A stretch of DNA of 64,000 nucleotides from Phylloscopus collybita. Its lineage: Eukaryota; Chordata; Aves; Passeriformes; Phylloscopidae. A program made the position numbers and the translations under genes. Under the pieces are notes generated by a model, which searched no databases, was not told the origin of the DNA, and was given only the letters and a program-made list of their open reading frames with translations. The DNA lies in assembly GCA_027886175.1 (NCBI GenBank), contig JAJNNQ010000006.1:60734001-60798000 (forward strand), given 5' to 3'. Positions 1 through 12,559 of this stretch are shown here, in pieces (within the stretch, counting starts at the first letter, position 1; every line of letters begins with the position of its first letter).

Positions 1-719
1 TCCATTTGATTTTCTGACATCGAAATAATATGGTGCAACTCTGAATATGATCTGCTCCTTTCTTTGATTTCCACCATGTCAAATTTTCATAGCAGGCTTC
101 AGCAACACTTCCAGACTCCAGTGAGGTTATTTGGGAAAGCACACACAATAACAGGTAGTCATGGCCCAAAATTGCCTGGGAGGAGAAGACAGGGATGGAG
201 ATAGCCCAAACAAATCCAATAAATAGCACAATTCAAGGAACAAGCAGCAGTCTCCCCACACCCAACTCCTTGCCACCACAAAAGAATGATTTCCCAGCAT
301 TTATCTTGTGTTCAGAAAGATCCCAAAGATTCCAGGCAAGAACATTTTTAGAGGCCAGGAGACCTCTGGAGAGGAGTAACTCCCACGTCAAAAGAGGACT
401 TTAGCCAGGAAAGAGATGTTAGAGCAAAAGGTTTTTGTAGGATCAGGTTACCAAAAGTGGAGAATTTTCAGACACAAGGGTTTGGGGAGGATCTAGAAAG
501 CTCCTTTTCTATCCCAATGCATGATCCACTTCAGATTATGGAGGTTTGTCACACTTGAGGAATGGCTGGAGTTGTTGGTGACCTCCTTGTTCATTTCTTC
601 AAACACTTTGGAGATGATTGGCAGAAGTTCTGCCAAGTGAGCCAGGGCTGAGAGATCTCCCGAGCAGGAACACCTGGAATGAGCAGGGAAAAACACCTGG
701 GGAAGCACAGAGGGGTTTG
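1..719. other. Non-coding sequence
   Basis: No coding exon recognised. Bases from about 595 to 720 resemble the segment before the CR1 copy at 51405. Confidence 0.6.
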
Positions 720-860
720 GGATGGGAGAGACCTTAAAAATCATCCAACTCCAACCTCCTGCCATGGGCAGGGACACCTCCCACTGTCCCAGGCTGCTCC
801 AAGCCCCAGTGCCCAACCTCAGCCCAGGGTGTGACCCAAGAATGTCCCAGCTGTCTGAAG
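720..860 (-). mobile_element. CR1 3' fragment, short
   Basis: Contains the CR1 stretch atgggcagggacacctccca and the CCAACCTC...GCCCAG segment. It is preceded by about 120 bases shared with the region before 51415. Confidence 0.7.
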
Positions 861-1027
861 AGGAGGCTCCACCTCTGGAGCTGATGCTGATCTGCTGCAG
901 AAAAGGGGAGAAATCACCGTGGCTGTGCCTTTCCTGCCTTCTGTTGTAGGTCTGGACTCCTTGAGGCAAAGGCTGTCTCTGTGAGGAGCTACAGATCCAG
1001 GGGAGAAACTCGATTGGGTTCATCATA

Positions 1028-1500
1028 AAATCATGGAGTGGTTTGGGTTAGAAAGGATCAGAAAGTTCATCCAATTCCACCCCTGGATGGGCAGGGACAC
1101 CTCCCACTGTCCCAGGCTGCTCCCAGCCCCAGTGTCCAACCTGGCCTTGGGCACTGCCAGGGATCCAGGGGCAGCCACAGCTGCTCTGGGCACCCTGTGC
1201 CAGGGCCTGCCCACCCTGCCAGGGAACAATTCCTGATTCCCAAGATCCCAGCCAGCCCTGCCCTCTGGCACTGGGAAGCCATTCCCTGGGTGCTGTCCCT
1301 CCAGCCCTTGGCAATTGTCTCTCTCCAGCTTTCCTGGGGCTCCTTCAGGCCCTGCAAGGCCACCCTGAGCTCAGCCCAAAGCTTCTCCTCTCCAGGCTGA
1401 ACAATCCCAGCTGTGCCAGCCTTTCCTCCCAGCAGAGCTGCTCCATCCCTCTGCTCATCCTGCTGCCTCCTCTGGGCTCTCTCCAGCAGCTCCAAGTTCT
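1028..1500 (-). mobile_element. CR1 retroposon 3' fragment
   Basis: Antisense to the + strand. It starts with the CR1 3' terminus (catggagtggtttgggtt, the reverse of the AACCCAAACCATTCTATG type end) and runs back through the conserved 3' part. It is nearly identical to 42400-42812 along almost 400 bases, so both copies belong to one recently active subfamily. It is 5'-truncated, as usual for CR1, with no reverse transcriptase frame. Confidence 0.88.
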
Positions 1501-1807
1501 TCCTAAAATGAAGAATTATAGAGAAGTGTGGCTTCAAAAGAGTGTAACAAGGATGGCAGGAACAGAAAACAGCCTCCTTTTTCTTCAGATCCAGCTCCTG
1601 GTTTGCAAACTCTGACATCCCAGGCAGGATTATGCCTGGAAAGAGCAGTTTTCTTAGTGTCCTCTCAAAAATGGACTTTTCCTGCTGCCTGATCCATGCT
1701 GAAGATCCTTGGTGACAAATGGAACGTTTGCAGTTTATTAGACACAAGGACACTGAATATCTCAGAAGTTCAGTTATGTAAAAAAGGCATAACAAAGCCC
1801 TCCAGTG

Positions 1808-1853
1808 AAATAAAATAAAATAAAATAAAATAAAATAAAATAAAATAAAATAA
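1808..1853. repeat. (AAAAT)n microsatellite
   Basis: About nine perfect taaaa units. Confidence 0.95.
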
Positions 1854-2782
1854 ACCTTTCTAAACATTTCCCAGTCTGGAAACAAAGATAGGCTTGGGTG
1901 ATATGTTGCCCTCAGCCCCCCACTGCCCAAAAAGCACCAAAGGCAAGGTGACCTCTGTTCCTGGCCCTCTCCCAGGTGCAGTTCCAAATTATAACGGATT
2001 TGTCATGAATTTTTTTAACATTCCTCTTGGGGTAGACACCCAACTGTTTTATTTGCCAAAGCAGCCCAGGAAGAGCCTTACAAACCCCACTTTGTTCTTG
2101 AATCATAAAGGAGGGGAAGTTGTTCCCTTCAGTATTGTACTGATCCCACTCCAGGTAAGAGCAAACTCCTTCCCAGTTCCACCTCCCTGGACACAATTCC
2201 TTAGTGCAGGTACAGAAATGAATCAGTAAAAAGTCAAAAGAAATCAAATTGTTTCATTTTCCATTGGTGAGTAATAGATGGAAAATATGAAATGTCATTC
2301 CAGGGCTGGAGAACCATCTGGTAAAAGCTCCTGTAGGAGCAGAACAGATGAACTCCATGGAAATATTAAGGAAACATCCACTGAAGGCATTTAGCCCCTC
2401 CAGAGACCCATAGTTCACGCATGGTGGGCAGGTAATAATGTCCAATTATTCTGGAAACAACCAAACAAGTCACTGTAAAATTATCTCATTTGCACCAGAT
2501 CCAGCATTAAGTGTTTTTTAAAATATTCATCATTCATTTCCAGGTAAGGAAACAAACCAACTGATCAACCTCTGAGGAGCTGCACATAAATCATGAAGCC
2601 ATAGTGAGAAACTGGCAATTTTTCATTATTCCAGGAGTAATATTTTAAAGCTGACAGGCTGGCGGGGTGGTCCATGTCTGTGGCATTATCACAGCTGGGA
2701 GGAACAACCAGGCTTCAACACAACTCCAGGAGTAATTGTTGGAGTTACTTTAACGAGGACCTGTGGAAAAACAGAGAGTTTC

Positions 2783-2787
<5 letters not shown>

Positions 2788-2827
<40 letters not shown>
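2788..2827. repeat. Poly(T) run
   Basis: About 40 uninterrupted T residues. Confidence 0.95.
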
Positions 2828-3007
2828 CTGCTTAATCTGAACTGAGTTTATGTAGCAGACAAGTAGCTGAAAGCAAGTTTTCACCAAATTAGAGGCATCT
2901 TTTTATTCCTACAAAAAAGGAGAAGATTTGGTTTGGCAGCTTTCTTGGAGATCAGCCAAAGACTCATGCCTGGAAGGCAAACGGCCTTACAGGCTCTATT
3001 TATCAAA

Positions 3008-3297
3008 GAATCATGGAATGATGGAATATCCTGAGTGGGAAGGGACTCCCAGGGATCCCATCCAGTCCCAGCCCTGTCCCTGCCCAGAGCCCCCAGCAAT
3101 CCCAGCCTGGGCATCCCTGGCAGCGCTGCCCAAAGGCTCCTGGAGCTCTGGCAGCCTCGGGGCCGTGCCCATTCCCTGGGGAGCCTGGGCAGTGCCCAGC
3201 ACCCTCTGGGGGAAGCACCTTGCCCTCAAATCCAACCCCAATCCCTCCTGGCACAGCTCCAGCCACTCCCTCAGGCTCTGTCCCTGCTCCCAGAGTG
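3008..3297 (-). mobile_element. CR1 3' fragment, second subfamily (GAATATCCTGAGT type)
   Basis: Starts aatcatggaatgatggaata and matches, in reverse, the + strand copy at 22690-23128. It was later interrupted by the LTR at 3304-3598. Confidence 0.82.
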
Positions 3298-3303
3298 TTT
3301 CTC

Positions 3304-3598
3304 TGTCACAATATGACACAAAAGAACGACACTCACACACTGAGATGTCCCAGGCAGAAAAGGGGCAGTTTATTTACAGACCTCGACATTTATAGAATTC
3401 CAACAGTGACCATGGATTGGAGGAAGAAAATTGTCCTCTGCAACCACACTGGTCAACCCAACAGTCCATCAGTTCTCTCCTCCTCCAGAAAGGAATGCAA
3501 AACAATCATTGTTTACATGAAAGGTGCGTGAGAAACCCCATTACAAAAATGCAAAACATCAGAAGGCTTCAGAAGGACTTCAGAAGAACAGGGAGACA
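3304..3598 (-). mobile_element. Solo LTR, ERVK-like, 295 bp, with 6-bp target duplication
   Basis: On the - strand the element runs TGTCTCCC...TTGTGACA (TG...CA ends). It is flanked by tttctc at 3298-3303 and 3599-3604. Inside, a TATAAAT box (about 3387-3393) is followed about 15 bases on by AATAAA (3370-3375), a compact U3-R layout. No internal retroviral genes are present. It is inserted in a CR1 fragment that begins at 3008. Confidence 0.85.
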
Positions 3599-3835
3599 TT
3601 TCTCCACCAGCCCTGGTGAGGAGGCTGTGATTCTGTGGCCATTTTGTCCCAGTTCTTTCCACTTTAACAAGTTTGCCGTGAGGCACAAGTGCTTCCTTCC
3701 CTCATTTTTGTCCCTGCTCCTCTCCCTTACTGTCTTTCCCCAGCCATCCAAGAGCGTTTGGATGTTTTGACGAATCCTCTCTTCCTTTGGTAATTCTGAT
3801 GCCACAAGAACACCAGAAGTTTTAGAAACCCCCCC

Positions 3836-4930
3836 TGTCGCTGTTGGACACGAAAGAAAGACGCGAGGTCGTGATCAGAAGGGCGATGACTCCAAAAAGG
3901 AGCGCTGGTTTATTCTCAAAACCTATTTTATACCTGTCACTGTGGGACACAATAAATGAGACACGGACTCACGGTTCAGAAGGCTGATGCTCCGAAAAGG
4001 GGCTGGTTTATTCTCAGAACCTATTTTTATACCTTTTTACAATGTGCCCACCTAAGAGGTGGGATCCATGGACCCATTGGCCACACCAAGGGTCAACAAG
4101 CAAAGTCCCTCCTCAGAAGAGGGAAAAGTGAAAAACAAGAGAGTTTACATAGAGTGACCTTGTTTACGGTCTCAAATCTCTGGGAAAGAGTTTAAGAAAA
4201 ATGCAAACATGAGAAACAGTGACTACATATACCTCTCTACAACGCACCCACCTTAGAGGTGGGACCCTTGGACCCACTGGTCACATCAAAGGACCATCAA
4301 GCAATTCCCTCTGTGGGGGTGGGCAAAGCTCTGGTGGCTCTGCCCTGGAGGGAGGCTTGCTGAGAATTGCACAATCTCTCTAAGATTTTAGTCACGGCGA
4401 CTACTAAAAGAACTCACAAGCTTCTAGGAAATTTTATGTAGATCTGTTGTAAACAACTGGCTTTGTACTTTTTCTTTTCTCACTTTAGTTTCTTATAAAA
4501 ACTCCTTGAGTCTCCCTAGTCTCTGGGGTATTTTGTCTTTGGCTCTTTTTGCTGGCACTTTGCAATAAAGCTACTTCACGCAGAATTGCTAAACGAGACT
4601 TTCTGTTTTGGGCGGGCTAAAAGAGAAGCAGACTTCGCAGGGCAGGAGCTGAGAAATCACTGAGCTGGAATCACAAGAGCTGAAAAATCACTGCTCTGCT
4701 CTTTGCTGAAGCGCTCTGGGCTAGCTGAGGGAGTGCTCTGACTCTCTAGGAGGCTGTCTCAACCGAGATACTTTTTGGGGTGGCTCTAAGCTTCCTAGGT
4801 CTGAAGCTGCGGACCCCAGCACCAGCTGGATCCCTCCTTAAGAAAGGCATGTAGAAAAACAGAATAGTTTACAAAACATGCCCTTGTTCACCAGTTTTGT
4901 CTCTGGGAAAAGAATTTCCTGAAATCAAAA
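3836..4930 (-). mobile_element. LTR remnant with a tandemly duplicated end, interrupted by a second LTR
   Basis: Read on the - strand, it has TATAAAAATAG, then AATAAACCAGC, and ends ...CACAGTGACA at 3935. A second, diverged copy of that about 99-base end follows at 3836-3934 and ends ACAGCGACA. Upstream, a roughly 200-base module containing cacct(a/t)agaggtggga occurs at about 4045 and again at about 4245. The second module is split by the 4312-4830 insertion and resumes at 4837. The right-hand boundary near 4930 is approximate. No coding sequence remains. Confidence 0.65.
4312..4830 (+). mobile_element. Solo LTR on + strand nested in the - strand LTR, 6-bp target duplication
   Basis: It is flanked by tccctc at 4306-4311 and 4831-4836. 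It begins TGTGGGGG and ends CTGGA, so the 3' end is not the usual CA. A TATAAAA box lies near 4494-4500, and AATAAA near 4563-4568 is followed by a long U5-like stretch. No internal genes are present. Confidence 0.75.
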
Positions 4931-6549
4931 CATGGCAGGCACAGACCCTGGCTACATCCCCACTGCTGAATGCTCAGAGGTGCCCACTCGCCCAACACAG
5001 CCTCTGATTTTTGGTCTTCCATCCCTTCCAGCCAAAGCTTTTCAGCTTTGTTTACATCCTCAGGTCCCATCGCGCTGCTCAGGCGCCACTGGCCGAGCAG
5101 GAATCGTTGGATGTTCATTTGTTATCAGCTGTCAAAAGGGACAACTTGCAAATCCCACGCTCCGGCTTCAGCCGCGCTTCCTGCGACCCCCTGGCAAATC
5201 CTGGCGGCGCAAGGATTTTCAAGACACCTTCTAAATCCAAAATGCTCACAACAGGGGGATGGATCCACTGCCAACAGCTTCGCTGTGGAGCCTGAGGACC
5301 CCTCAGAAACGTTCTCCAAGTGATTTTTTGTCAAACAAACTGCAAATTTAAGGCCGAGTCTACATCAGCGAGCAGGAGGCCCGATAGAAGTGGATTTATG
5401 GAGTGAAAACCCAGTGTTGAGTATCTGATGTGGGGATGATAGATGCTCAAGGGGCTTGACTTCAGGCTGGTTTCAGTCTGGGCCCGTGGGCTGAAATGTG
5501 TAGAAATAATTGGGGAGAATTAAGAGCAACACTGGGACATTGTCTGGTTTCGTTTAACCCCCAAGGAAACCCAGTTTGTGCGCTCAGAGCCCGCTCTGTG
5601 CTCTGAGCCAAAGCGTGCTAAGTGGCAATGATCAGGAGATCACTGGAGTAGCTGCACCCTAATTAAGTGTCAGTCTGATCCAACAGGAAGGTTGGAATTC
5701 ATGTTTCCTAATTTATCAGAGCATTTAATTGAAATTGTTGTATTTATGGAGCTGAAAAAGAGATCTCGGCGGTAACAGAACTTGGTCCCAGAACTGCCAA
5801 AACTTCCCTGTCCTGTTCTATGGAGACTTTGATCAAAAATAAATTGGAAATTCCAGTGTGTCCCTGCAAAATTCCTGTATATATCAAAACTAATGACTGA
5901 CGACTAGGGAGAGAATTTGAGCCAAGTCATGGTTCATAACTTGATTTTGAGCCTGTTCCAGTAACACCACCCTGCCTCACGCCAGTTTGATTTAGAGATA
6001 GGCCTCGTGCCTAGCAAAGTCTAGTTTTGTCTGTAATTACAGATTTAATGTTTGTGACATGGTCTTTGCAGAGGAGGGACCCTCTGAGGAACCTTCAGAC
6101 AGGCTGAAGAGCTGCTGAGGTTGAGACTCAAACTCCAAAACATGGGGGAAAAAAAAAAAAAAAGGGACAAAAAAGTGAAGATAATAGGTTAAAGCAGCAG
6201 CAGCAGCAGGCTCCCTACCTGCTGCATTCCTTGGGAAAGAAGGGGAATTTGTCTTCCACCCAGACCTGTTGGGATGGGGAAGCAGGGGGCTGAGATTAGG
6301 ATCACAACACAACAGGCTCGATTTCAGCATGTAATGTGAGGATTATTGGCTGTGCCTCCCTGAGATGTTTTCTTTTTGTGACTTCTCCTCCATCGGCTCA
6401 GGGATTGCTGGAAAGCAGGAATTAGACCCGGGGCTGATGCTGCAGCTACTTTTGCTCCCTCACTTCCTCCACCCTCAGCCATCTTCATCCACCCTTGTCC
6501 TCCAAACTCTGGCAAAGTTCTCTGCAAGATCCAGGGAAAATGGACGAGT

Positions 6550-6660
6550 TGGATGGGGCTTGAGGCAACCTGGTCCTTTGGGGAGTGCTCCTGCCCGTGG
6601 CAGAGGGATAAATCACTTTCATCTCTTCCAACCCAAACCATTCTGTGGTTCCAGGGATCC
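6550..6660 (+). mobile_element. CR1 3' end, degraded
   Basis: Ends with cttccaacccaaaccattct, the CR1 3' terminus. Confidence 0.65.
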
Positions 6661-7402
6661 CAGGGCCAGGGATACAATGCTTACAGCATTACCCTCAGGT
6701 GTGTCCCTTTGTGGCAGGGGATAAAGCTGGGACTCCGCTCCCAAATTATTCAATAAACCCTTAAAAATAACCCAAACAAGACCTGAACTTTTGCCTCAGA
6801 AATTACTTTACTCCTGCACAATCCTGATCCCAGCCAGTAAACCAGATTGGTATCTGCTGAAACTGAGACCAGAACCAACTTTCTTGTCTCACATTTCTGG
6901 GTGATAAAGCCTGACTGATTGTGTTTAACAGGCACTGCCAACCCCAACAGGCACAGTGACTTCTGGGACTGGTGATAAAACCACTTTTATTGCCTGGGCA
7001 CCACTCAGAAAATAAAGCACAAAGTCTTGGGTTTACTTTTCCACATAACCTGCAAGGAGATTCAATTATTTAAATAAAATATAAGATCTTCACCTACAGA
7101 TTTCTTCACGGTTTTCATACCCTGAGGCAAATCGTGGTGATAGAAAAACCATTTTGCTAATAGTCAGGCTGCCAGTTCTGGGGGGAAATCTGTGTCTTAG
7201 TTACAAATGGCTAAATATGGAGCATTTTTTGGATTCATTCTTTTGGATTTCATTTCTGTGTTGCACCCCAAAACTCGTAATTGTCACTATTACCTTTTCT
7301 GCTGGTTTTGGCTGAAGTAAAGTTCATTATATTTTTTTCCCCCCCCCAGTGGCTGGGAGCTGTGCTTTGGATTTCTACTGGACACAGGAGGGATAATACA
7401 GA

Positions 7403-7437
7403 GGTTGTTTGTTTGTTTGTTTGTTTGTTTGTTTTTT
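7403..7437. repeat. (GTTT)n microsatellite
   Basis: About eight gttt units ending in a T run. Confidence 0.9.
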
Positions 7438-7629
7438 AATTATTGCTGAGCAGGGCTTACACAAAGTCAAGACCTTTCCTGGTTTTCATTCTTGATTTCA
7501 TTCATTCACATTGGCAGAAATTGGGGGTGAGAGGGACACAGACAGAACAAGTGACCCCAAAGGGCCAGGAAGTTGATGAGGAGACTGGAGCATCCCTGTG
7601 GAGACAGGAGGAGAAATTTCAGGATGAGA

Positions 7630-7725
7630 AATTTGGAGCTGCTCAGCCTGGAGAAGAGAAGGTGATGTGGAGACCTCACAGCACTTCCAGGGTCTGAAGG
7701 GGCTACAGGAGACCTGGGGAGTTCA
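7630..7725 (+). mobile_element. CR1 internal fragment
   Basis: Contains tcagcctggagaagagaagg, a CR1 3'-region hallmark, followed by a weak continuation. Confidence 0.6.
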
Positions 7726-9184
7726 GCTGCAAATGATGCTGCTCCCTACTCTTTAAAATGCCATTTTTTTCAGGAATTTATTGTCTGCAGTAAAGCCAGC
7801 AGTCAGGTATTCCCATCCAAGCCAGACTGGTGCTCCGCTCCCATTAGGAAAAGAAAATTGATTTTTCTTTAAAATAAAAGGTCAAAGGCACTGAGAAGAT
7901 CTCAGAGGTCTTTTCCAACCAAGCTATGGGGTTAAGTAAGGCCCACACTGTGACACCACGAGAAAATAAAACATCTCCCCACCTTTGTTACCCATAAATA
8001 AATGTTGTGGGGAAACCTAGATAAAACCCAGAACAACACAACATTTTTTAATTTTAAAATTTTAAATTACATTAAATTAAATTAAATTTTAAAAATGTGT
8101 ATCCAAGAAACACTTGAAGAAAAACCTGAAAGGATTTGGAAGGAGTCAATCATGAGACAGCTGTGAGGGCTCTTTTGGCTGTTCTAAAGCAAAAGAGACA
8201 CCTCAGGGTGAATGCAGCTATTTCTACTCCTCATTACCTGAAATTATCTGCTTATCTGCTACAAATCCCATCTAGCTTCCCAGCTTTATAACTGGATTTT
8301 CAGAATCCAGAACTAAAAATTTCCAAATAAAACACACACACACACACCCCTCCTCTTCTGGTTTTGTCTACAAAGGTGTGAGAATTCAGGGCTCTTCACC
8401 TGGGATTCAGAGAAAGAAGGATTTGTCAAACCTTTTTGGACTACTAGCAGTGATGGTTGGCTGGAGCCCTCTGCAAACCACTTGGTTTCAGCTGATTCCC
8501 ACTTCCCTGAGCTTTCATTAGAATTCCAAATTCAGCATTCCATGGGAGAGTCCTGCTCCTCTGCAACGTCTGAGCTCCTCCAGGAGAAACTTCCTTCAGC
8601 AAGTTCTGCACTCAAAGGTGCAGGACAGAGTTTCAAAGAAACTTCCTTGGTCCAGAATCCAGAAATTTTTGTGTTTCTTCATCCAGAATCCAGATGTTTA
8701 TGCCTGAGCCACTAGAGGAGCCTCTACTCTCCAGAAGTTTCCCTGAGCAGCCCCATCCCTGACTGCCCAGGGCTGTGAAATCCCTCCTTTCTCCATTTTA
8801 ACCTCCAGCCTTGGGATTTGCTCTCAGGAGCAGGACATCCCATTCTGGCAGCAGCCCAAGGGCAATCCATGAGAAGTCAGCTGAGCTCTGACCACTCAGC
8901 AGGGTTTGGGAGTCTGAGCAGACAGTCTGGGTCACAAACACTTTGTGTCCTTTCACACAGCACAAAACGCCTTCTCCTGCTTGACTTTGTCCACCCCTGA
9001 CCTCACCAACAATTGTGATTTATTATTTTAATTACCCAGACATATTTCAGTATCTGCTGTGGGCTCTTAGCCCGCAGAGTTTTTTTTAGGATTCTCTTCA
9101 TGAAAATCCAGCCCCGAAAGGAAAATGGTGTCACAGCAACACCAGGAATGAGAAACATTGTGATTTAGGAATTGTACAGCACCA

Positions 9185-9325
9185 CGAGGGCACCCTGGGT
9201 GGAAAGTCTCCCCTGGAGGTGCCCAAGGATGGCCTGGATGTGGCACTCAGTGCTCTGGGCTGGTGACAAGGTGGGGATTGGTTACAAACTGGACTGGGAT
9301 GGCTTGTCCAGCCTCTGGTGACTCT
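9185..9325 (+). mobile_element. CR1 3' fragment, degraded
   Basis: Contains ctggaggtgcccaaggatgg and a gtggcactcagtgctctggg segment shared with other copies here. Confidence 0.6.
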
Positions 9326-10659
9326 GATATTCTCTGAAAGGGCTTCAGAGTTCAAAAAAAAATTATGATGTCAGTCTTCTGCTGGACAGAAGAATGCTTC
9401 TGTGCCTCATGGGAGGAACGGGTTTTATTGAGATGCATTAAATAATTAATAATTTCTAAATATCCTACACATTTCAGAGCACAGGACACCGAGTGATTCC
9501 ACAAATAGTTGATCCCACACCTCTGCTGTTTGCTGCAACAGAAAGATTTTCTAGATCTTGATTTAGGGATTCTATTTAGGGGACCCAGTGCATCATCACC
9601 TTGGGGAGACCTTGGACAGTCCAGAAAGCCTGGTCAGCTCTGGAATTTTCCCTAATATTTTATGTAGTGATGAGATCAATAGGGTGGGATATCTGGCTTC
9701 CCCTGTTGCTGCATTTCAGTTTGAATTTACATCCCCACTAATCTGCTTTACATTGAACAGCACAGCTCTTCCCTCAGAGAGCATCTCAGGCTGGCCCCCT
9801 ACATCCATCACGGAATAAATGAAAGAGAAAAAAAAAATGCTCAAATACCCGACTCAAATACTTGCTCAGGCTTTGGGAAGGCTCTGCCAAACTTCCAGTT
9901 CAGATGGACATCAAACATCTGAAGGAGGGATCCTCTCTTGACTCATCACCTGCAACGGTTTGACCCAGAGGTTTGTTTTTGGTTTTTTTTTTGTTAAACA
10001 CCAAACCACAGGAATATTAATATTATTTGAGAGACAGTCCCTTGAAACAGCATAACCAGTAGATTTTTATAGATCTGCCAGGAGTGGATGATGTAGTGGC
10101 AGTGGGAATTTTTTGGATTTTTTAAAAAAGAAAATAAATCAAGAGCGAAATGTCTGCAATTGAGGCAGGCCCAGAACATGGGATGAGGAATGCTCCAACA
10201 CATGTGAGCATGGACAGGGAGGGTCAGGGACTCTGAAGCCACATCTGGATCCAATGCTGGACCAGATCTTCACTTTGGGATGATTGGCACCAAAGGCATC
10301 AGGCAGAAACATCCCTGACCTTTCCAGGGAGGCAGGCGTGGGGAGCTTAGTGGCTGATGCAAAGATCTGCCTTTGGCACTTCCCAAAGGATCCTTGCCAG
10401 TGGCAGCATTCACAAAACAGAGGGAAAATTTACAGCCCCTTATTCTGGAAGAATGTTGGGAGAGTCATTTAATAAATGCTGAGGCGGCCTGGTGGTAAAC
10501 AAACAGGGTTCCAGCTCAGATATTGAGGTTTCCAGTTCAGATATTGGTGTCTGCAACATTCCCAAGGCAGCTCAGAGTTTCAAGCCCATTCCTTTGGGAA
10601 GGGTTATCCATCCATGAGACCCAACCACCCCAAGGCATCCCCAAATCTGAGCTGATCTC

Positions 10660-11150
10660 TGAGTACAGCCCCATTCCTGCTGTACTCGGCACTGCTGAGG
10701 CCACGCTCGAGTCCTGTGCCCACTTTTGGGCTCTTCAAAAAGGACATTGAGGGGCTGGAGCATGTCCAGGGAAGGGAACAGAGCTGGGAAGGGTTTGGAG
10801 AACTCCTGAGGGAGCTGGGAAAGAGGCTGAGCCTGGAGAAAAGGAGGCTCAGGGGGGACCTTGTGGCTCTGCACAACTCCCTGCCAGGAGGGGCAGGGAA
10901 AGGAGGAGAGGAAATGGCCTCAAATTGCACCAGGGCAGGCTCAGGTTGGAGATTGGGAAAGGAAATTTCCCTGGCAGAGTGGTCAGGCCTTGGGATGAGC
11001 TGCCCAGGGAGGTTTGGAGTCCCTGGAATTGTCCCAGAGGAGTCTGGAGGTGGCCCTTGGGGACAGGGTTTGGGTGCTGCTGGTGCTGCTGGGGTGGCAC
11101 TGGGTGACCCTGAGGGGCTCTTCCCACCTCGGTGATCCCATGGAATAAAA
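10660..11150 (+). mobile_element. CR1 3' region, about 490 bp
   Basis: Runs from the cctgtgcccacttttgggct block through gctgagcctggagaaaagga to cctgaggggctcttcccacc. It is the longest + strand copy upstream of CLDN14. Its last 100 bases recur at 11325-11425. Confidence 0.82.
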
Positions 11151-11324
11151 GCCAAAGGCTCCTGCACACCCACCAAACATTCAGGGGCCACAACTCACAA
11201 TTCATCTGCTCCCAGGCTGGACACCTTGAGGGCTGTGAGGAGTCTCCAGGATGGTCCCTCCCATCCAAAGGTCAGGTTCCTGCAAAGCCAAAGGGATGAG
11301 CTGAAGTTGAGGTGAGCTTTAGAG

Positions 11325-11425
11325 TGACAGTCTGGGTGTGGCCCTTGGGGACAGGGTTTGGGTGATGCTGGTGCTGCTGGGGTGGCACCGGGTGACCCTG
11401 AGGGGCTCTTCCTACCTTGACGAGT
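11325..11425 (+). mobile_element. CR1 3' fragment, repeats the end of the preceding copy
   Basis: The segment gtggcccttggggacagggt onward matches 11050-11135 closely. Confidence 0.7.
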
Positions 11426-11683
11426 CCGTGATTCGCAAAGGCACCGATCCAACAACAACATCGACAACTTCCCTGGAAAACTGGAGCAGTTTGGGGGCAG
11501 GAGAGCTCAGCTCCGGAGCATCTCGGGCAGCCCAGCCCGGCCCGGAGCCGCAGAGCACACTGACATCTAGTGGGGTCTGGATAAAGCACCGCCTGCTCTT
11601 CTGTGCCGGCAAAAATTCCCCCAGAAAAGTTCACAGAAGCGTTTTGCAGCTCACCCCTTTCCAGCCATCGGGCAGGAATGGTG

Positions 11684-11840
11684 GAAAAGTGGCAGCCCCT
11701 GGATCCCTGGAAGTGCCCAAGGCCAGGTTGGATGAGGCTCGGAGCAACCTGGGACAGTGGAAAAGTTCTCTGTTCATGTCAGGGGATTGGAATAAGATGA
11801 TCCTTAAGGTCCCTGCTGACACAAATCATTCTGTGATTAA
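11684..11840 (+). mobile_element. CR1 3' end
   Basis: Contains gcccaaggccaggttggatg and ends in the cattctgtgatt terminus. Confidence 0.78.
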
Positions 11841-12559
11841 CACAGAGAAAGCTGAGCCTTCTCCTTGTTCCATCCCTATTTTGGCCACAGTTCCCAGCTA
11901 CTTTCCAGGTGCAAGTGGAAAATTGCAACCCAAGAGACCTTCCTGAAAAGGGAAGTGACTCCTTGTAGGAGAACGTGGCAGGAGAAAAGAACAAGTGGAG
12001 GTAAAATATTTTCAGGTACATTCTTTTAATATGACTTTCTTCCTTAGTTTAGCTACATCCCTCCGAGTTCATGTTACAAAAAAACCAGGGGCTGTGGTGT
12101 TGAGGGAAAATTAATCACCCATCCTGGTCTGATCCTGCAGCTGAGTTCCTCACTCTAACCCCCACTGCTGTAGGGAAAAAGCGAATTAATCATGGATATT
12201 AGACTGAAGTGACCCCATCGCAGCCAGTCCTGCCCAGCTGCACTCTTGTCTCCATTTCAGTGCCCATCCCTCCAAAACTCCCAGCTCCTGGTCTCTAGGA
12301 GACTGTAAACAATCAGCTGAACCCGATGCTCCTTTTTCCAGCATTGTATCCCTCCCGGAGAGGGCACGCTCCGTTTTCCGACACCTCCCCTGCCGTGACA
12401 AATTTAGACAGCTCGGGTCATGTCCTCCCAGCTGGGTACTGACACCAGGCTCCTCCTCAGCAAACCTGCCGGGAGCATTTCGAGGTGGGAAGATGTGTTT
12501 GGAATTCCTGCTCTCCAGGTCTCCTTGAACCCTGCCCTCCAGGAGCTGCTGGGACATCT

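Larger units (their letters stand above)
1501..3007. other. Non-coding sequence
   Basis: Holds the AAAAT microsatellite and a poly(T) run. No gene seen. Confidence 0.6.
4931..10659. other. Non-coding sequence with small CR1 pieces
   Basis: Apart from the CR1 fragments at 6550, 7630 and 9185 and simple repeats, nothing is recognised. A moderately GC-rich, CpG-containing patch at about 5065-5215 could be regulatory but has no diagnostic motif. Confidence 0.5.

Noticed and set aside
1067..1987. 306-residue - strand frame
   Set aside because: Chains a CR1 3' fragment, an AAAAT microsatellite and unrelated sequence; no reverse transcriptase motifs.
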